DNA from: Armatimonadota bacterium
Lineage (GTDB): Bacteria; Armatimonadota; Fimbriimonadia; Fimbriimonadales; Fimbriimonadaceae
Assembly (NCBI GenBank): GCA_018268375.1
Contig: JAFDWS010000001.1
Span: 398,594 to 462,593 of the forward strand
Length of the DNA: 64,000 nucleotides
Direction: 5' to 3'
The notes under the pieces are model-generated. The model was not told the DNA's origin. It made no database searches and was given only the letters and a program-made list of their open reading frames with translations. Both the position numbers and the translations under genes were made by a program. Shown one piece after another: positions 1 through 8,296 of this stretch; position 1 is the first letter of the stretch, and each line of letters opens with the position of its first letter.

Positions 1-1417
1 GCTGCGCGTTGGACCGGGTGATCAACTCGACCACGTCGCCGTTCTGCAGCGTCGTGCTGAGCGGCACCATGATGCCGTTGACCCTCGCCCCCACCGTCTT
101 CAGGCCAAGGTCAGAGTGGACTCTAAATGCGAAATCGACCGCCGTCGACTCCTTCGGCAAGTCAAGCACGTCCCCCTTCGGGGTGAAGACGAACACCTGT
201 TCGCTAAAGAGGTCGGTGGTGACGGTTCGGAGGAAGTCGCTGGATGTGCGGGAATCGCTCGACCAGTCGAACAATTGTCGACGGAGGTTTTCGAAGCCAC
301 CTGACTCCACCTTCTTGCCCTCCTTATAGCTGTAGTGGGCCGCCACGCCGTACTCGGCGATCTCGTGCATCGAGCGGGTTCGGATCTGAATCTCCAAGGG
401 ATCTCCGCCCGGGCCGATTACCTTCGTGTGCAAGGACTGATAACCGTTCGGCTTCGGCATGGCGATGTAGTCGTAGAAGAGCCCCGGCATGGGAAGCCAA
501 AGTTCGTGGACGATGCCGAGCACGAGATAACACTCGTGCGACTCCTCGACGATTACCCGCATGGCCTGCAGGTCATAAATCTCTTCAAAGGGGATTTCCT
601 GCTTGACGATCTTATTGAAGATGCTGAACAGGTGCTTCGGCCGGCTCGTGATCGAGGCCGATTTGAGTCCGCGCTCGTCAAGGGAGGTTCTCAGCATGTG
701 CGTCGCGGTCTGGAGCTCTTCCTCTCGCTGGTGCCGTGATTTCGAGACGCGCTCGGTGATCTCTTGGAACTCATGGGGATGGAGCGTCTTAAAGGCGAGG
801 TCTTCGAGTTGCCACTTGACTTGCCAAATGCCAAGGCGCGCGGCCAATGGCGCATAGACATCCAAGGTCTCGTTGGCGATCCGAACCTGCTTCTCGGGAG
901 GCAAGGATGCCAGGGTCCGCATGTTATGGAGCCTGTCAGCGAGCTTGATGACCATCACACGGACGTCCTGGGCCATGGCCAGAAGCATCTTGCGCAGGCT
1001 CTCGGCCGCACGCGCAGTCTCAGCTGCTGCGCGCTGCCGATCGGTGGCGTCTGGGAGGGCGTTGAGCTTGAGCTTTGTCACCCCGCCAACCATGTGGGCG
1101 ATTTCCTGGCCAAAGTCGGCCTTGACGGTCTCCAGTGAGACCGAAGTGTCCTCAACGACGTCATGGAGGAGGGCAGCGACGACGGAGTCCTCGTCCATGT
1201 GAAGGCTGGCCACGATGTTCGCCACCTCGACCGGATGTGTGATGTAGGGCTCCCCGGACCGCCTCGCCTGCCCCTCGTGAGCACGTTCGGCCAGACGGTA
1301 TGCCCGAAGGATCCGTTCTGTGTCGGCGTCGGGCCTCTGGTTGCGGATGGTCTCTAGCAATTGGGCCAGACCGTCCGGAACGTCGCCCCGACCGGCGGTC
1401 TCGGTCACGATGGCCAT
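1..1417 (-). CDS. rel: RelA/SpoT-family (p)ppGpp synthetase/hydrolase, partial (C-terminus off the left edge)
   Basis: Makes and probably degrades the alarmone (p)ppGpp in the cytoplasm. I translated it by hand from the minus strand: the N-terminal HD hydrolase domain carries an intact HDVVED motif at about residues 85-90, the synthetase domain follows with YDYIAMPKPNGYQSLHTK at about 300, and a TGS domain begins near residue 400 (VFVFTPKGDVLDLP) and is cut by the window edge. The intact HD motif argues for a bifunctional Rel/SpoT enzyme rather than a hydrolase-dead RelA. The start is the ATG at 1417; a TAAAAT box lies at 1469-1464. About 472 residues are visible of a usual 700-750, so the regulatory ACT region is missing only because of the window. 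Confidence 0.95.
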   Translation of the reverse strand, partial: MAIVTETAGRGDVPDGLAQLLETIRNQRPDADTERILRAYRLAERAHEGQARRSGEPYITHPVEVANIVASLHMDEDSVVAALLHDVVEDTSVSLETVKADFGQEIAHMVGGVTKLKLNALPDATDRQRAAAETARAAESLRKMLLAMAQDVRVMVIKLADRLHNMRTLASLPPEKQVRIANETLDVYAPLAARLGIWQVKWQLEDLAFKTLHPHEFQEITERVSKSRHQREEELQTATHMLRTSLDERGLKSASITSRPKHLFSIFNKIVKQEIPFEEIYDLQAMRVIVEESHECYLVLGIVHELWLPMPGLFYDYIAMPKPNGYQSLHTKVIGPGGDPLEIQIRTRSMHEIAEYGVAAHYSYKEGKKVESGGFENLRRQLFDWSSDSRTSSDFLRTVTTDLFSEQVFVFTPKGDVLDLPKESTAVDFAFRVHSDLGLKTVGARVNGIMVPLSTTLQNGDVVELITRSNAQ

Positions 1418-1463
1418 GTAACAGAAGCTTCCCCGGCAGGCACCCTTGACCGACGGGTGTCCT

Positions 1464-1469
1464 ATTTTA
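1464..1469 (-). promoter_or_regulatory. Candidate -10 box upstream of rel
   Basis: TAAAAT read on the minus strand, about 47 bases upstream of the rel ATG. No convincing -35 hexamer is visible. A short inverted repeat (caccc/gggtg) lies between the box and the start. Confidence 0.35.
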
Positions 1470-1484
1470 GCCGATTTCGAACCT

Positions 1485-2222
1485 TCACGGCCTTGGGGCG
1501 AAGCGTTGGGAGAGGATCTCCCGGACCTGCTCCGCTTGCTCGGGCGTGTCCACGGCCAGTTCTGTCCCCTTTCCAGGCACCATCTTGATCCTGACGCCGT
1601 TCTCCATGAACCGTAGTTGCTCCAAGCTCTCAGCCTGTTCTAGCGGCGTCTGAGGCCAACTGGCGAACTTGAGGATGGCCTCCCGCCGGTAGGCGTACAG
1701 CCCGATGTGCTTCTTAACGGGGGCGACCCTCGGGTTCCGTTCATAGGGGAGGGCATGCCGACTGAAGTAAAGCGCGTAGCCCGCCAAGTCCGTGGCGACC
1801 TTGACCGCGGCAGGGCTCTCGTATTCCTCAGGTCCGCACTCGCAGTACACACTCGCCATTTCGATCGCGGGATCGTCCAGCATCGGTCGAGCGCAGGCTG
1901 CGATCGAACTCGGGTCGATCAAGGGTTCGTCGCCTTGGACGTTGACATAGAAGTCAGCCTTCATCTCCTTGGCGACCTCGGCAATGCGGTCAGTACCGGT
2001 CTCATGATCGAACGACGTCTGCATGGAGTCGGCGCCAAACTCCTCACACGCCTGCATGATCTCCTTGTCGGGCGTTGCAACGATCACGGCGTCGGCAACC
2101 CCCGAGGCCTGCGCGGCCTCGACGACCCATTGAATCATCGGCTTCCCACAGAGGTCTTCGAGGGGCTTCCCAGGAAAGCGAGAGCTTCCCATTCGGGCTG
2201 GAACGACGATGAGGCACCGCAC
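1485..2222 (-). CDS. kdsB: 3-deoxy-manno-octulosonate cytidylyltransferase (CMP-Kdo synthetase)
   Basis: Activates Kdo as CMP-Kdo for the LPS inner core; cytoplasmic. The 245-residue length is typical. Visible family motifs: the nucleotide-binding PARMGSSRFPGKPL at residues 8-21, NVQGDEP near 95, ALYFSRHALPYERN near 150, and the C-terminal EQAESLEQLRFMENG. The start is GTG at 2222; there is no Shine-Dalgarno, but TAGTAT ends 6 bases upstream, which suggests a leaderless mRNA. It implies a lipopolysaccharide-bearing outer membrane. It lies divergently from the secreted protein at 2322. Confidence 0.95.
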   Translation of the reverse strand: MRCLIVVPARMGSSRFPGKPLEDLCGKPMIQWVVEAAQASGVADAVIVATPDKEIMQACEEFGADSMQTSFDHETGTDRIAEVAKEMKADFYVNVQGDEPLIDPSSIAACARPMLDDPAIEMASVYCECGPEEYESPAAVKVATDLAGYALYFSRHALPYERNPRVAPVKKHIGLYAYRREAILKFASWPQTPLEQAESLEQLRFMENGVRIKMVPGKGTELAVDTPEQAEQVREILSQRFAPRP

Positions 2223-2228
2223 GGCGAG

Positions 2229-2234
2229 ATACTA
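2229..2234 (-). promoter_or_regulatory. Leaderless-type -10 box of kdsB
   Basis: TAGTAT on the minus strand followed by 6 bases and the GTG start of kdsB; transcription starting about 7 bases downstream would begin on the start codon. Confidence 0.5.
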
Positions 2235-2306
2235 CCGGAAGCGAGAATGCCCGAATACCGTAGAAATGTCGGCAGGGCCGGACTGAATCTTGGTCGCTTT
2301 TCGTGA

Positions 2307-2312
2307 TACGAT
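2307..2312 (+). promoter_or_regulatory. Leaderless-type extended -10 box
   Basis: TGATACGAT: a TGn extension and TACGAT at 2307-2312, 9 bases before the ATG at 2322. No Shine-Dalgarno lies between the box and the start. Confidence 0.45.
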
Positions 2313-2321
2313 GACTACGCT

Positions 2322-3734
2322 ATGAGGAGCAACATTAGGCTCTTGCTTGTTTCCGCCCTAGCGGCTTGTTCTCTGAGTGCTTTCGCCCAGAAGAGGCCAC
2401 ACCTCATGCCCGTTGGCGTCCGCAAGGATCCCATCGCGATCGCGAAGTGCAAGATCGTGGGCATCAACGGCAATCAAGTCAAGCTGGTCACCGGACCGAA
2501 AATTCCCTATCACCGCGGCTATGTCAACGTAGCTGCCCAGACTGACATCGCCCTCGACGAGTTCGAATTCTCCTTTGATCAGACCGGCGCTGTCATCCCT
2601 GACGAGAACCCCAATTACGGAGCGGCCTGTTGGCAATTGCCAGATCCGCCGGACACCCGCTGGTACTTCGGCGACAGCTACACTCCTGGTCTTCGCTATA
2701 ACGACATGAAGGTTCGCTCCGGGGCTGCAGGCGCAGTCTCCACCCGGTTAGCCTACACCTGGTTCATCGCGGACGACGGCGCTGGAGGTGCCCGCCAGGT
2801 GACCAATTCCACCCATTTGGTCGTGACTTGTGAGAACTGGGTCAAGACGGCCGCCGACGCCAGCAACGCTGCCATGCGCGGCGACCTGGACGGCGTTCTC
2901 TTCTTCTATGGCCCCGAGTCCGGCCCTTCGGCTGGTTACAATTACTCGGACGTCGACCTCGCGCAGACTCCTTATTCGTTCCGCATGCCAGTCGACGGCA
3001 ACGGCGGCTACATCACGGCCCACGGCGACTACAACGACGGCACTCAGACACTGGTGCTGGGTTGCGCCCAGGACATGGTTTGGGGATTGAAATCCGGGAA
3101 TCCGAACGGCCCCGAGGATCCTGACCAGTGGGACGACGACTTCCCGACCAACGGCCTGTTCGACGACCAAGGCGAGCTCTACAGCTACGACTTCACCGGC
3201 CAATTCTGCCCCGACGTCGAGGGCGCGATGATGCTGTTCTTCTACACAGCCTCGCCACCCGAGACGCTCGCCCCGAACGCCCAGCAGGTCGTTCTCGGCC
3301 AGATCGCCTCGGGCAACCTCGCGAGCCTCGCCGCCGACGACAACAATGCAGAGCGCATGTGCCGGTTCATCCTGCCCAACCGCTCGAGCCCGTTCGTGGT
3401 CACCAACCTCACCTACACGACGAGCAAGACGACCCTGACCTCGGTCTCCTTCAAGGTTAAGGCGAAGATGTCGCTCATCGGCCAATTCGCGATCAAACTC
3501 GGTCTCAAGGATCAGACTCAATCGAACGTGTTCGATGTCGTCCTGCCTGAGACCTCAATCGGCACCGCTTACACGGTCTTTACAGGAAATGCTTCCGGCA
3601 ACTTGCAGAAGTACCGTGGCTCGGGTGGCGCGATGGTCGGCCAGATCAGCGTCCGCAACACGGGTCCAGTCCCGGGCAGCGGCAACTGGTGCACCGACTT
3701 CGAGTACGCCCAGTTGACGGTGGGCGGCAGCTAA
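2322..3734 (+). CDS. Secreted protein of unknown function with the shared C-terminal module
   Basis: 470 residues with a clear signal peptide (MRSNIRLLLVSALAACSLSAFA, cleavage expected after AFA). I do not recognise the N-terminal 320 residues; they are rich in Asp, Gly, Tyr and Asn, as in extracellular beta-rich proteins. The last 150 residues (coded about 3278-3734) belong to a module also found at the C-termini of the proteins at 23205, 49303 and 61963: G-x-x-x-SGNLASLAADD, then CRFILPN, and near the end NWC followed by a hydrophobic tail. No enzymatic motif is visible. The gene is monocistronic, with its own -10 box and a terminator hairpin directly after the stop. Confidence 0.85.
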   Translation: MRSNIRLLLVSALAACSLSAFAQKRPHLMPVGVRKDPIAIAKCKIVGINGNQVKLVTGPKIPYHRGYVNVAAQTDIALDEFEFSFDQTGAVIPDENPNYGAACWQLPDPPDTRWYFGDSYTPGLRYNDMKVRSGAAGAVSTRLAYTWFIADDGAGGARQVTNSTHLVVTCENWVKTAADASNAAMRGDLDGVLFFYGPESGPSAGYNYSDVDLAQTPYSFRMPVDGNGGYITAHGDYNDGTQTLVLGCAQDMVWGLKSGNPNGPEDPDQWDDDFPTNGLFDDQGELYSYDFTGQFCPDVEGAMMLFFYTASPPETLAPNAQQVVLGQIASGNLASLAADDNNAERMCRFILPNRSSPFVVTNLTYTTSKTTLTSVSFKVKAKMSLIGQFAIKLGLKDQTQSNVFDVVLPETSIGTAYTVFTGNASGNLQKYRGSGGAMVGQISVRNTGPVPGSGNWCTDFEYAQLTVGGS

Positions 3735-3757
3735 GAAGGCAGCCTCCAAGACAAGGG

Positions 3758-3781
3758 AAACCCCGGCATTCGCCGGGGTTT
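3758..3781 (+). terminator. Terminator hairpin after the secreted protein gene
   Basis: Perfect 10-bp stem AAACCCCGGC/GCCGGGGTTT around a 4-base loop, followed by CTTAGTTTC; the T tract is weak. Confidence 0.7.
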
Positions 3782-3995
3782 CTTAGTTTCTGGAATCCAG
3801 AGAGATCGCGGTTCATGACGAACCTGATCCTTGGTCAGGGTCCGCTAAAACCCCGTACCTCTCTGGTTACATTGGCTATTCATTCCTAAGCACCACCTCC
3901 TACTTGGTGAAAAGTACGCGGCTACTGGAATAAGAAGCCGCGCCTAATAGAAGAACGTACCCGAAATCCGAAAAGTTTCTGGCGCCGTGGGCCGT

Positions 3996-4457
3996 TCAAG
4001 CCCCGATCGACAAAACCTGGTACCGCTGTATGCCGCCAGGAGCATTCACCTCGAACTCGTCGTTCTGAGACTTGCCCAACAAAGCTTCGCCGAGAGGCGA
4101 GGTGATCGAAATGAGGTCGTTCGCAGGATCGGCCTCGAAAGCGCCGACGAGCTTGACGGTGAGCTCGTCTCCCCACTCCAAGTCCTTGAGCTTGACGATC
4201 GATCCGAGGTGCGCCTGGTCTTCGGGGTGTTCGCTGTGATCGACCACCTGGGCGGTCTGGATGGCTCGTTCTAGGTCAGCGATGCGTGTTTCAAGGCGCT
4301 TCTGGTTGAGCTTTGCTTCGTGGTACATCGCGTTTTCGCGCAAGTCACCGTGAGACTTGGCTTCGCGGATGTTGTCGGCGACCCGCTGGCGCTCTACCCT
4401 CTTCAGGTGCTCCAACTCGGCTTTGAGCTTGTCATAGCCTTCCTGCGACAACAACAT
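3996..4457 (-). CDS. greA: Transcription elongation factor GreA
   Basis: Rescues backtracked RNA polymerase by stimulating transcript cleavage. The 153-residue length and two-domain layout are typical: an N-terminal coiled coil (residues 1-75) with the catalytic tip GDLRENAMYHEAK at 41-53, and a C-terminal FKBP-like domain with SPLGEALLGK near 120-130. The ATG start at 4457 lies 44 bases from the divergent glycosyltransferase start at 4502, so the two share a compact promoter region. Confidence 0.96.
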   Translation of the reverse strand: MLLSQEGYDKLKAELEHLKRVERQRVADNIREAKSHGDLRENAMYHEAKLNQKRLETRIADLERAIQTAQVVDHSEHPEDQAHLGSIVKLKDLEWGDELTVKLVGAFEADPANDLISITSPLGEALLGKSQNDEFEVNAPGGIQRYQVLSIGA

Positions 4458-4501
4458 GGGAATGGAATTTTGGCACAGCGGTTCGGGTTAACTGCGGGGC
4501 C

Positions 4502-5542
4502 TTGCGAGTCAGCGTCATTGTCGTCAGTTTCAATACTCGAGACCTGCTGCGGCGCTGCTTGAGGTCGCTTGCGGAAGTTGACGAGGTCATTGTCGTCGAC
4601 AACGCATCGAAAGACGGCTCCGCGGAAATGGTAGCCACCGAGTTTCCGAGCGTCAAGCTGATTGAGAACGACACCAACGTTGGGTTCGGTGCCGCCAACA
4701 ACAAAGGTCTCAGCTCAATGACGGGCGATGTGGCGCTGCTGCTCAACAGCGACGCCTTCGCGACGCCTGGGGCGGTAAAGAAACTGGCTGCCGTCATGGA
4801 GGACAAGACCGTCATCGCTTGCGGTGGCCGGCTTGTGAACGCCTCTGCAGCCGAAGATCCTGCGACTCTGAATTACGAGGAGTACATCCGGGGCCTTACC
4901 GAGGGCCGCGGATTGATCGGTACGGAGGAAAGCCTGCGTAGGCGATGGCGAGAGTCCCGCGACCTCTCCACGCAGAACTCTTGTGCCAACCGTCTGACGA
5001 TCTGGGCGGTGTTCTGCGAGCAGACTGGGCTCGAAAAGCTCTGGCCAGGCTCAGCGTTTCTCTCGCCGTATTGGACCACGCGCAAAATCCTCGGGCGCCA
5101 TGTGGGCGAAGAGAGCCACGACGTTGAGCAAGTGATGGGTGCGTGCCTCATGATGCGACCAAAGGAGCGCTTCGACGAGCGGTTCTTCCTCTACTGTGAA
5201 GACACCGAGCTTTGCTTGAGACTCAGGAGTCACGGTCGCGTCCTCTATGTGCCCGACGCTCTCTTCGGGCATGAACTGGGCGCCTCGAGCGCTGGGACGC
5301 GCTGGCAATCGGTCGCGCGTTACAACCGTGGTAAGGAACTGTACTTCGCGATCCATGGGGGTGCTCCAGCGATGGTAGTGTGCTGGGTGCTGGATCGGTT
5401 GGGAGCGCTCCTCAGATTCCTCGGCGCAGGCCTGCTGGCGGTGGCGACTCTCGGGCTCAAGAGTTCCTTTAGGAGGAAAGCCTCCATCTTCGCACGGGTC
5501 TTCTTCGCACCTGTTGCCGGCCCTGGACGACCTGACGCGTGA
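4502..5542 (+). CDS. Family 2 glycosyltransferase (rhamnosyltransferase-like)
   Basis: 346 residues. The GT-A fold is shown by VSVIVVSFNTRDLLRRCL at the N-terminus, VIVVDNASKDGS near 30-40, NVGFGAANNKG near 60 and the NSD variant of the DxD motif (LLLNSDAF) near 80. The MRPKERFDERFFLYCEDTELCLR segment near 220-240 is typical of WbbL-like rhamnosyl transferases acting on lipid-linked glycans. A hydrophobic segment near residues 290-315 suggests membrane association. The start is TTG at 4502. With the exporter genes downstream on the other strand, a role in cell-surface polysaccharide assembly is likely; the exact sugar is not predictable. Confidence 0.88.
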   Translation: MRVSVIVVSFNTRDLLRRCLRSLAEVDEVIVVDNASKDGSAEMVATEFPSVKLIENDTNVGFGAANNKGLSSMTGDVALLLNSDAFATPGAVKKLAAVMEDKTVIACGGRLVNASAAEDPATLNYEEYIRGLTEGRGLIGTEESLRRRWRESRDLSTQNSCANRLTIWAVFCEQTGLEKLWPGSAFLSPYWTTRKILGRHVGEESHDVEQVMGACLMMRPKERFDERFFLYCEDTELCLRLRSHGRVLYVPDALFGHELGASSAGTRWQSVARYNRGKELYFAIHGGAPAMVVCWVLDRLGALLRFLGAGLLAVATLGLKSSFRRKASIFARVFFAPVAGPGRPDA

Positions 5543-5563
5543 CTGCGAGCCCTGAAAAGAGAA

Positions 5564-6289
5564 CTATCCGGACTCGTACGCCCTGATCACCGCATCAGGC
5601 TCTCCGTCCATTTCGATTTGACCGTCCTTGAGCCAGACCACGCGATCAGCGACGCGGCGAACAGCCTCCATGTTGTGGGAAACGAACAGGATCGTGCCGC
5701 CCGAAGCTTTGAAGGACTCGATGTGCTTGTAGCACTTTTGCTCAAAGGCGAAGTCGCCTACCGCAAGCACCTCGTCCACGATGAGGACCTCAGCATCGAC
5801 GTGAATGGCCACTGAGAAGCCGAGCCGGGCCAGCATGCCACTCGAATACGTCCGGACGGGAGAATCAATGTGGTGGGCCAATTCGGCGAACTCTACGATG
5901 GCGTCTGTCCGCGCCATAGCTTCCTTTCTTGTCAGACCGAGGATCATGCCGTTGAACAAGATGTTCTCAAGCCCAGTCAGGTCAGGGTGGAAGCCAGCCC
6001 CCAATTCGAGGAGCGGCGCCAACCGCCCTTTCACCTCGACCGTGCCCGAAGTGGGTTTGTAGACCCTTGCCAAGAGCGAGAGGAGGGTGCTCTTTCCCGC
6101 ACCATTGCGGCCAACGACGGCCATGCACTGACCTTGAGTGACGACAAAATCAAGGCCTCTCAGCACTTGCAGGTGCTCCAATTGGCGTCGCTTCCACCAA
6201 AGTGCCAACGTCTTCAATGAGCCGACCCCGCTGTGCGAGAGCAAGAACTCTTTCTGGAGACCCGAGACAAGGATCGCCGCTTCGCTCAT
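5564..6289 (-). CDS. Polysaccharide ABC exporter, ATP-binding subunit (Wzt/TagH-like)
   Basis: 241 residues. Walker A GRNGAGKST at residues 60-68, ABC signature YSSGMLARL, Walker B LIVDEVLAVGD and the switch His in FVSHNMEAV are all present; this is the subfamily that exports O-antigen, teichoic acid or similar glycans. The real start is the ATG at 6289, which overlaps the permease stop by 4 bases (ATGA). The open frame continues upstream to 7099, but that part is antisense-like noise over the permease gene. Unlike E. coli O9a Wzt there is no C-terminal glycan-binding domain, so export probably does not depend on a recognised terminal cap. Confidence 0.92.
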   Translation of the reverse strand: MSEAAILVSGLQKEFLLSHSGVGSLKTLALWWKRRQLEHLQVLRGLDFVVTQGQCMAVVGRNGAGKSTLLSLLARVYKPTSGTVEVKGRLAPLLELGAGFHPDLTGLENILFNGMILGLTRKEAMARTDAIVEFAELAHHIDSPVRTYSSGMLARLGFSVAIHVDAEVLIVDEVLAVGDFAFEQKCYKHIESFKASGGTILFVSHNMEAVRRVADRVVWLKDGQIEMDGEPDAVIRAYESG

Positions 6290-7143
6290 GGCCGCTCGAC
6301 GAACCTCCACTTCATGCGGTTGAACAGCCAGTATCCGAAGACAAGAATGCCGATCGACGTCAGGAGGGTGACGAGGAAAAGCGCCCAGTTCTGCGGGACA
6401 GGATCGACCAACTTCCCTGCTACGTCGATCTTGCCTGGCTGCACCAGTGTCTTCTTGTAGGTCGTAGCGAGTTCTGCTACGGGGTTCAAGTGGTACGCGT
6501 AATAGAGCCAGAGATTGCCCCAGCCCTTCATCGCGTAGTAGACGTTCTCGCTGAAATACATGATCGGCGTCAGGAAGAACGCCAGGTACAGCAGGACGCC
6601 AATGATGTACTTGACGTCTTCGTAAAACACGTTCAGGGCCGAGATAATAAACGCCATACCGAGCGTGAGGGCAAGTGAGACTCCTAGGAGAACGGGCAAG
6701 AACGCGATGCGCCACGTGAAAGGCGCCTGTTGGAAGGCGCTGGCCGCCCATACAACAAAGAGGTAACAGAAGAAGACGCAAAGGGCGAGTAGGTAGTGGA
6801 CGAAGTTGGCGAGGATCGAGGCGAGAGGGAGGATCTCGCGCGGGAAGTACACCTTCTTGATCACGGGCAGGGCGACGATCACGGACTGAGCCGAGTCCAT
6901 CAGCGCCAGATTGAAGAACATGAACGGCAGATAAGCGGCGAGCACGTAGGCCGAGTAATTGGGCGTGTCGTTCTTCAGGAAGACCTTGAACACAAGGGTC
7001 ATGACCACAACAGTCATGAGCGGAGTGAGGAGCGACCAAAAGAAGCCCAGGAAGCTGTTCTTGTAGCGGATGCGCAGCTCGCGCTCGACCATTGCCCACA
7101 GCAGCTCTCGGAACCGCCAGAGCTCTTTAAGATCAGCGCGCAT
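6286..7143 (-). CDS. Polysaccharide ABC exporter, ABC-2 type permease (Wzm-like)
   Basis: 285 residues with about six membrane helices. The N-terminal amphipathic segment with WAMVERELRIRYKNSFLGFFWSLLTPL is the hallmark of Wzm/TagG/KpsM permeases, as is the conserved VYYAMKG...YHLNPVAEL region near residues 215-235. It would form the inner-membrane channel for a lipid-linked or diacylglycerol-linked glycan with the ATPase encoded next, which overlaps it by 4 bases. A TAAGAT box ends 10 bases before the ATG. Confidence 0.93.
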   Translation of the reverse strand: MRADLKELWRFRELLWAMVERELRIRYKNSFLGFFWSLLTPLMTVVVMTLVFKVFLKNDTPNYSAYVLAAYLPFMFFNLALMDSAQSVIVALPVIKKVYFPREILPLASILANFVHYLLALCVFFCYLFVVWAASAFQQAPFTWRIAFLPVLLGVSLALTLGMAFIISALNVFYEDVKYIIGVLLYLAFFLTPIMYFSENVYYAMKGWGNLWLYYAYHLNPVAELATTYKKTLVQPGKIDVAGKLVDPVPQNWALFLVTLLTSIGILVFGYWLFNRMKWRFVERP

Positions 7144-7153
7144 GTCGTAACAA

Positions 7154-7159
7154 ATCTTA
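7154..7159 (-). promoter_or_regulatory. Near-leaderless -10 box of the polysaccharide exporter
   Basis: TAAGAT on the minus strand, ending 10 bases before the permease ATG at 7143. It overlaps the stop codon of the FKBP-like gene. Confidence 0.4.
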
Positions 7160-7507
7160 GCTCGGAGACTCGACCTTCAGCAGCCGCACGGTCACCGTCA
7201 TGGCTGAGTTCACAGGGCCCTGCTTTTTGCCAGACGCGTTCATCGTTGTCACTCTCACCTTGCGGACGCCGCCTTCTTTCATCCCAAGCAAAGCGCCTTG
7301 CCAGTTGCCACTGGCGTCAGGCGAGACCTCGAACTGAAGGGGCAAGCCGCGCTTGTCGGTGTCAACAATGATCTTTCCTGCGGTGTTCCGCGCGATGATG
7401 TGCACGGTCACGATATCGCCTGAAGCAACGGCACGTCCCAGCCCCGCCCGCATGTCCGTAGCCGTGACGCTTGTGTCTGGGACTGGTGAAAACACGGGCA
7501 GGAGCAT
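7157..7507 (-). CDS. FKBP-like peptidyl-prolyl isomerase domain protein
   Basis: 116 residues from the ATG at 7507. The pattern VTVHIIARNTAGKIIVDTD, LQFEV, GNWQGALLGMKEGGVRKVRV follows the FKBP fold (V-x-V-x-Y, FD, G-x-x-x-GW-x-x-x-L-x-GM-x-x-GG-x-R). Some active-site aromatics of classical FKBPs are replaced, and the C-terminal AYG segment is degenerate, so isomerase activity is uncertain. The open frame continues upstream to 7666 but overlaps phoU out of frame; that extension is rejected. No obvious signal peptide. Confidence 0.6.
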   Translation of the reverse strand: MLLPVFSPVPDTSVTATDMRAGLGRAVASGDIVTVHIIARNTAGKIIVDTDKRGLPLQFEVSPDASGNWQGALLGMKEGGVRKVRVTTMNASGKKQGPVNSAMTVTVRLLKVESPS

Positions 7508-7545
7508 AGCCAGAATTCTGGACGTTCCGGGCCCCAAAAAGGAAT

Positions 7546-8238
7546 CTAGACGACTTCTTCGTCCCGCGGTGCGATGCTGCCGGTGACCATAAAGTAGCAC
7601 CGCTCCGCAATGTTCAAGGCGTGGTCCGCAATCCGCTCGATGTGGTGCACGGCAAGGAGCAACCATCCGGCCGAGACGACGTCGCTGGGATCCTTGATCA
7701 TATGGTCGAAGACCTGGTTGCGGATCGTTCGGTACAGGTCGTCGACACGGTCTTCGAGCTTTTGGACCTCATGGATCTGCTCCGCTTCTTTTTTGACGAA
7801 CATTTGGGTTGCATGCCGGATCATTTGGCGCGTGACGTTGGCCATGAGTGGAATGTCGACGTAGTTCGCATTACCCATCTCGCGCTCAAGCTTCAAGCAA
7901 ATCTTCGCGATGTCGACGGCAAGGTCTCCGATCCTTTCAATGTCGGTAATGATCTTGATCACGGAGCCGATCTCACGAAGGTCGCTGGCGATGGGCTGCT
8001 GGAGCGCGAGAAGGCGCAGGCACTTCTGTTCCAACATGAGTTCGAGGATGTCGACCTCGTCGTCGTCGCTCAGAACTTCTCGGGCAAGGCCTGTGTCCAA
8101 GCGTTGAAGGGCGTCGACGGCCCTTGTGACCATCGATTCGGACCTGCTGGCCATATCCAGCACGCCTTCTTCTAACTCGCCCATCTCACGGGTGTAGAGG
8201 GGCCTTCCTTCTTGCGACTGTTCCATTCCCGTGGTCAT
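7546..8238 (-). CDS. phoU: Phosphate signalling/transport regulator PhoU
   Basis: Links the Pst phosphate transporter to the phosphate two-component system. 230 residues forming two three-helix repeats, each with the metal-binding E/D-x-x-x-D pattern: IASDLREIGSVIKIITDIERIGDLAVDIA near 83-111 and the second repeat ending in LLLAVHHIERIADHALNIAE near 195-214. The start could be the ATG at 8238 or the in-frame ATG at 8226. No pst genes or two-component genes are adjacent. Confidence 0.94.
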   Translation of the reverse strand: MTTGMEQSQEGRPLYTREMGELEEGVLDMASRSESMVTRAVDALQRLDTGLAREVLSDDDEVDILELMLEQKCLRLLALQQPIASDLREIGSVIKIITDIERIGDLAVDIAKICLKLEREMGNANYVDIPLMANVTRQMIRHATQMFVKKEAEQIHEVQKLEDRVDDLYRTIRNQVFDHMIKDPSDVVSAGWLLLAVHHIERIADHALNIAERCYFMVTGSIAPRDEEVV

Positions 8239-8296
8239 TTCAACGCTGGCCTGCCCTTTTTAGACGACAAACCGTTCCGTGGTGATTCTTATGACG

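Noticed and set aside
6290..7099. A possible N-terminal extension making a permease-ATPase fusion
   Set aside because: This part of the ATPase frame is out of frame with the permease and has no membrane helices; the ATPase starts at the coupled ATG at 6289.
7508..7666. A longer FKBP-like protein starting within phoU
   Set aside because: The extra residues are an out-of-frame reading of phoU, and the domain is complete from the ATG at 7507.
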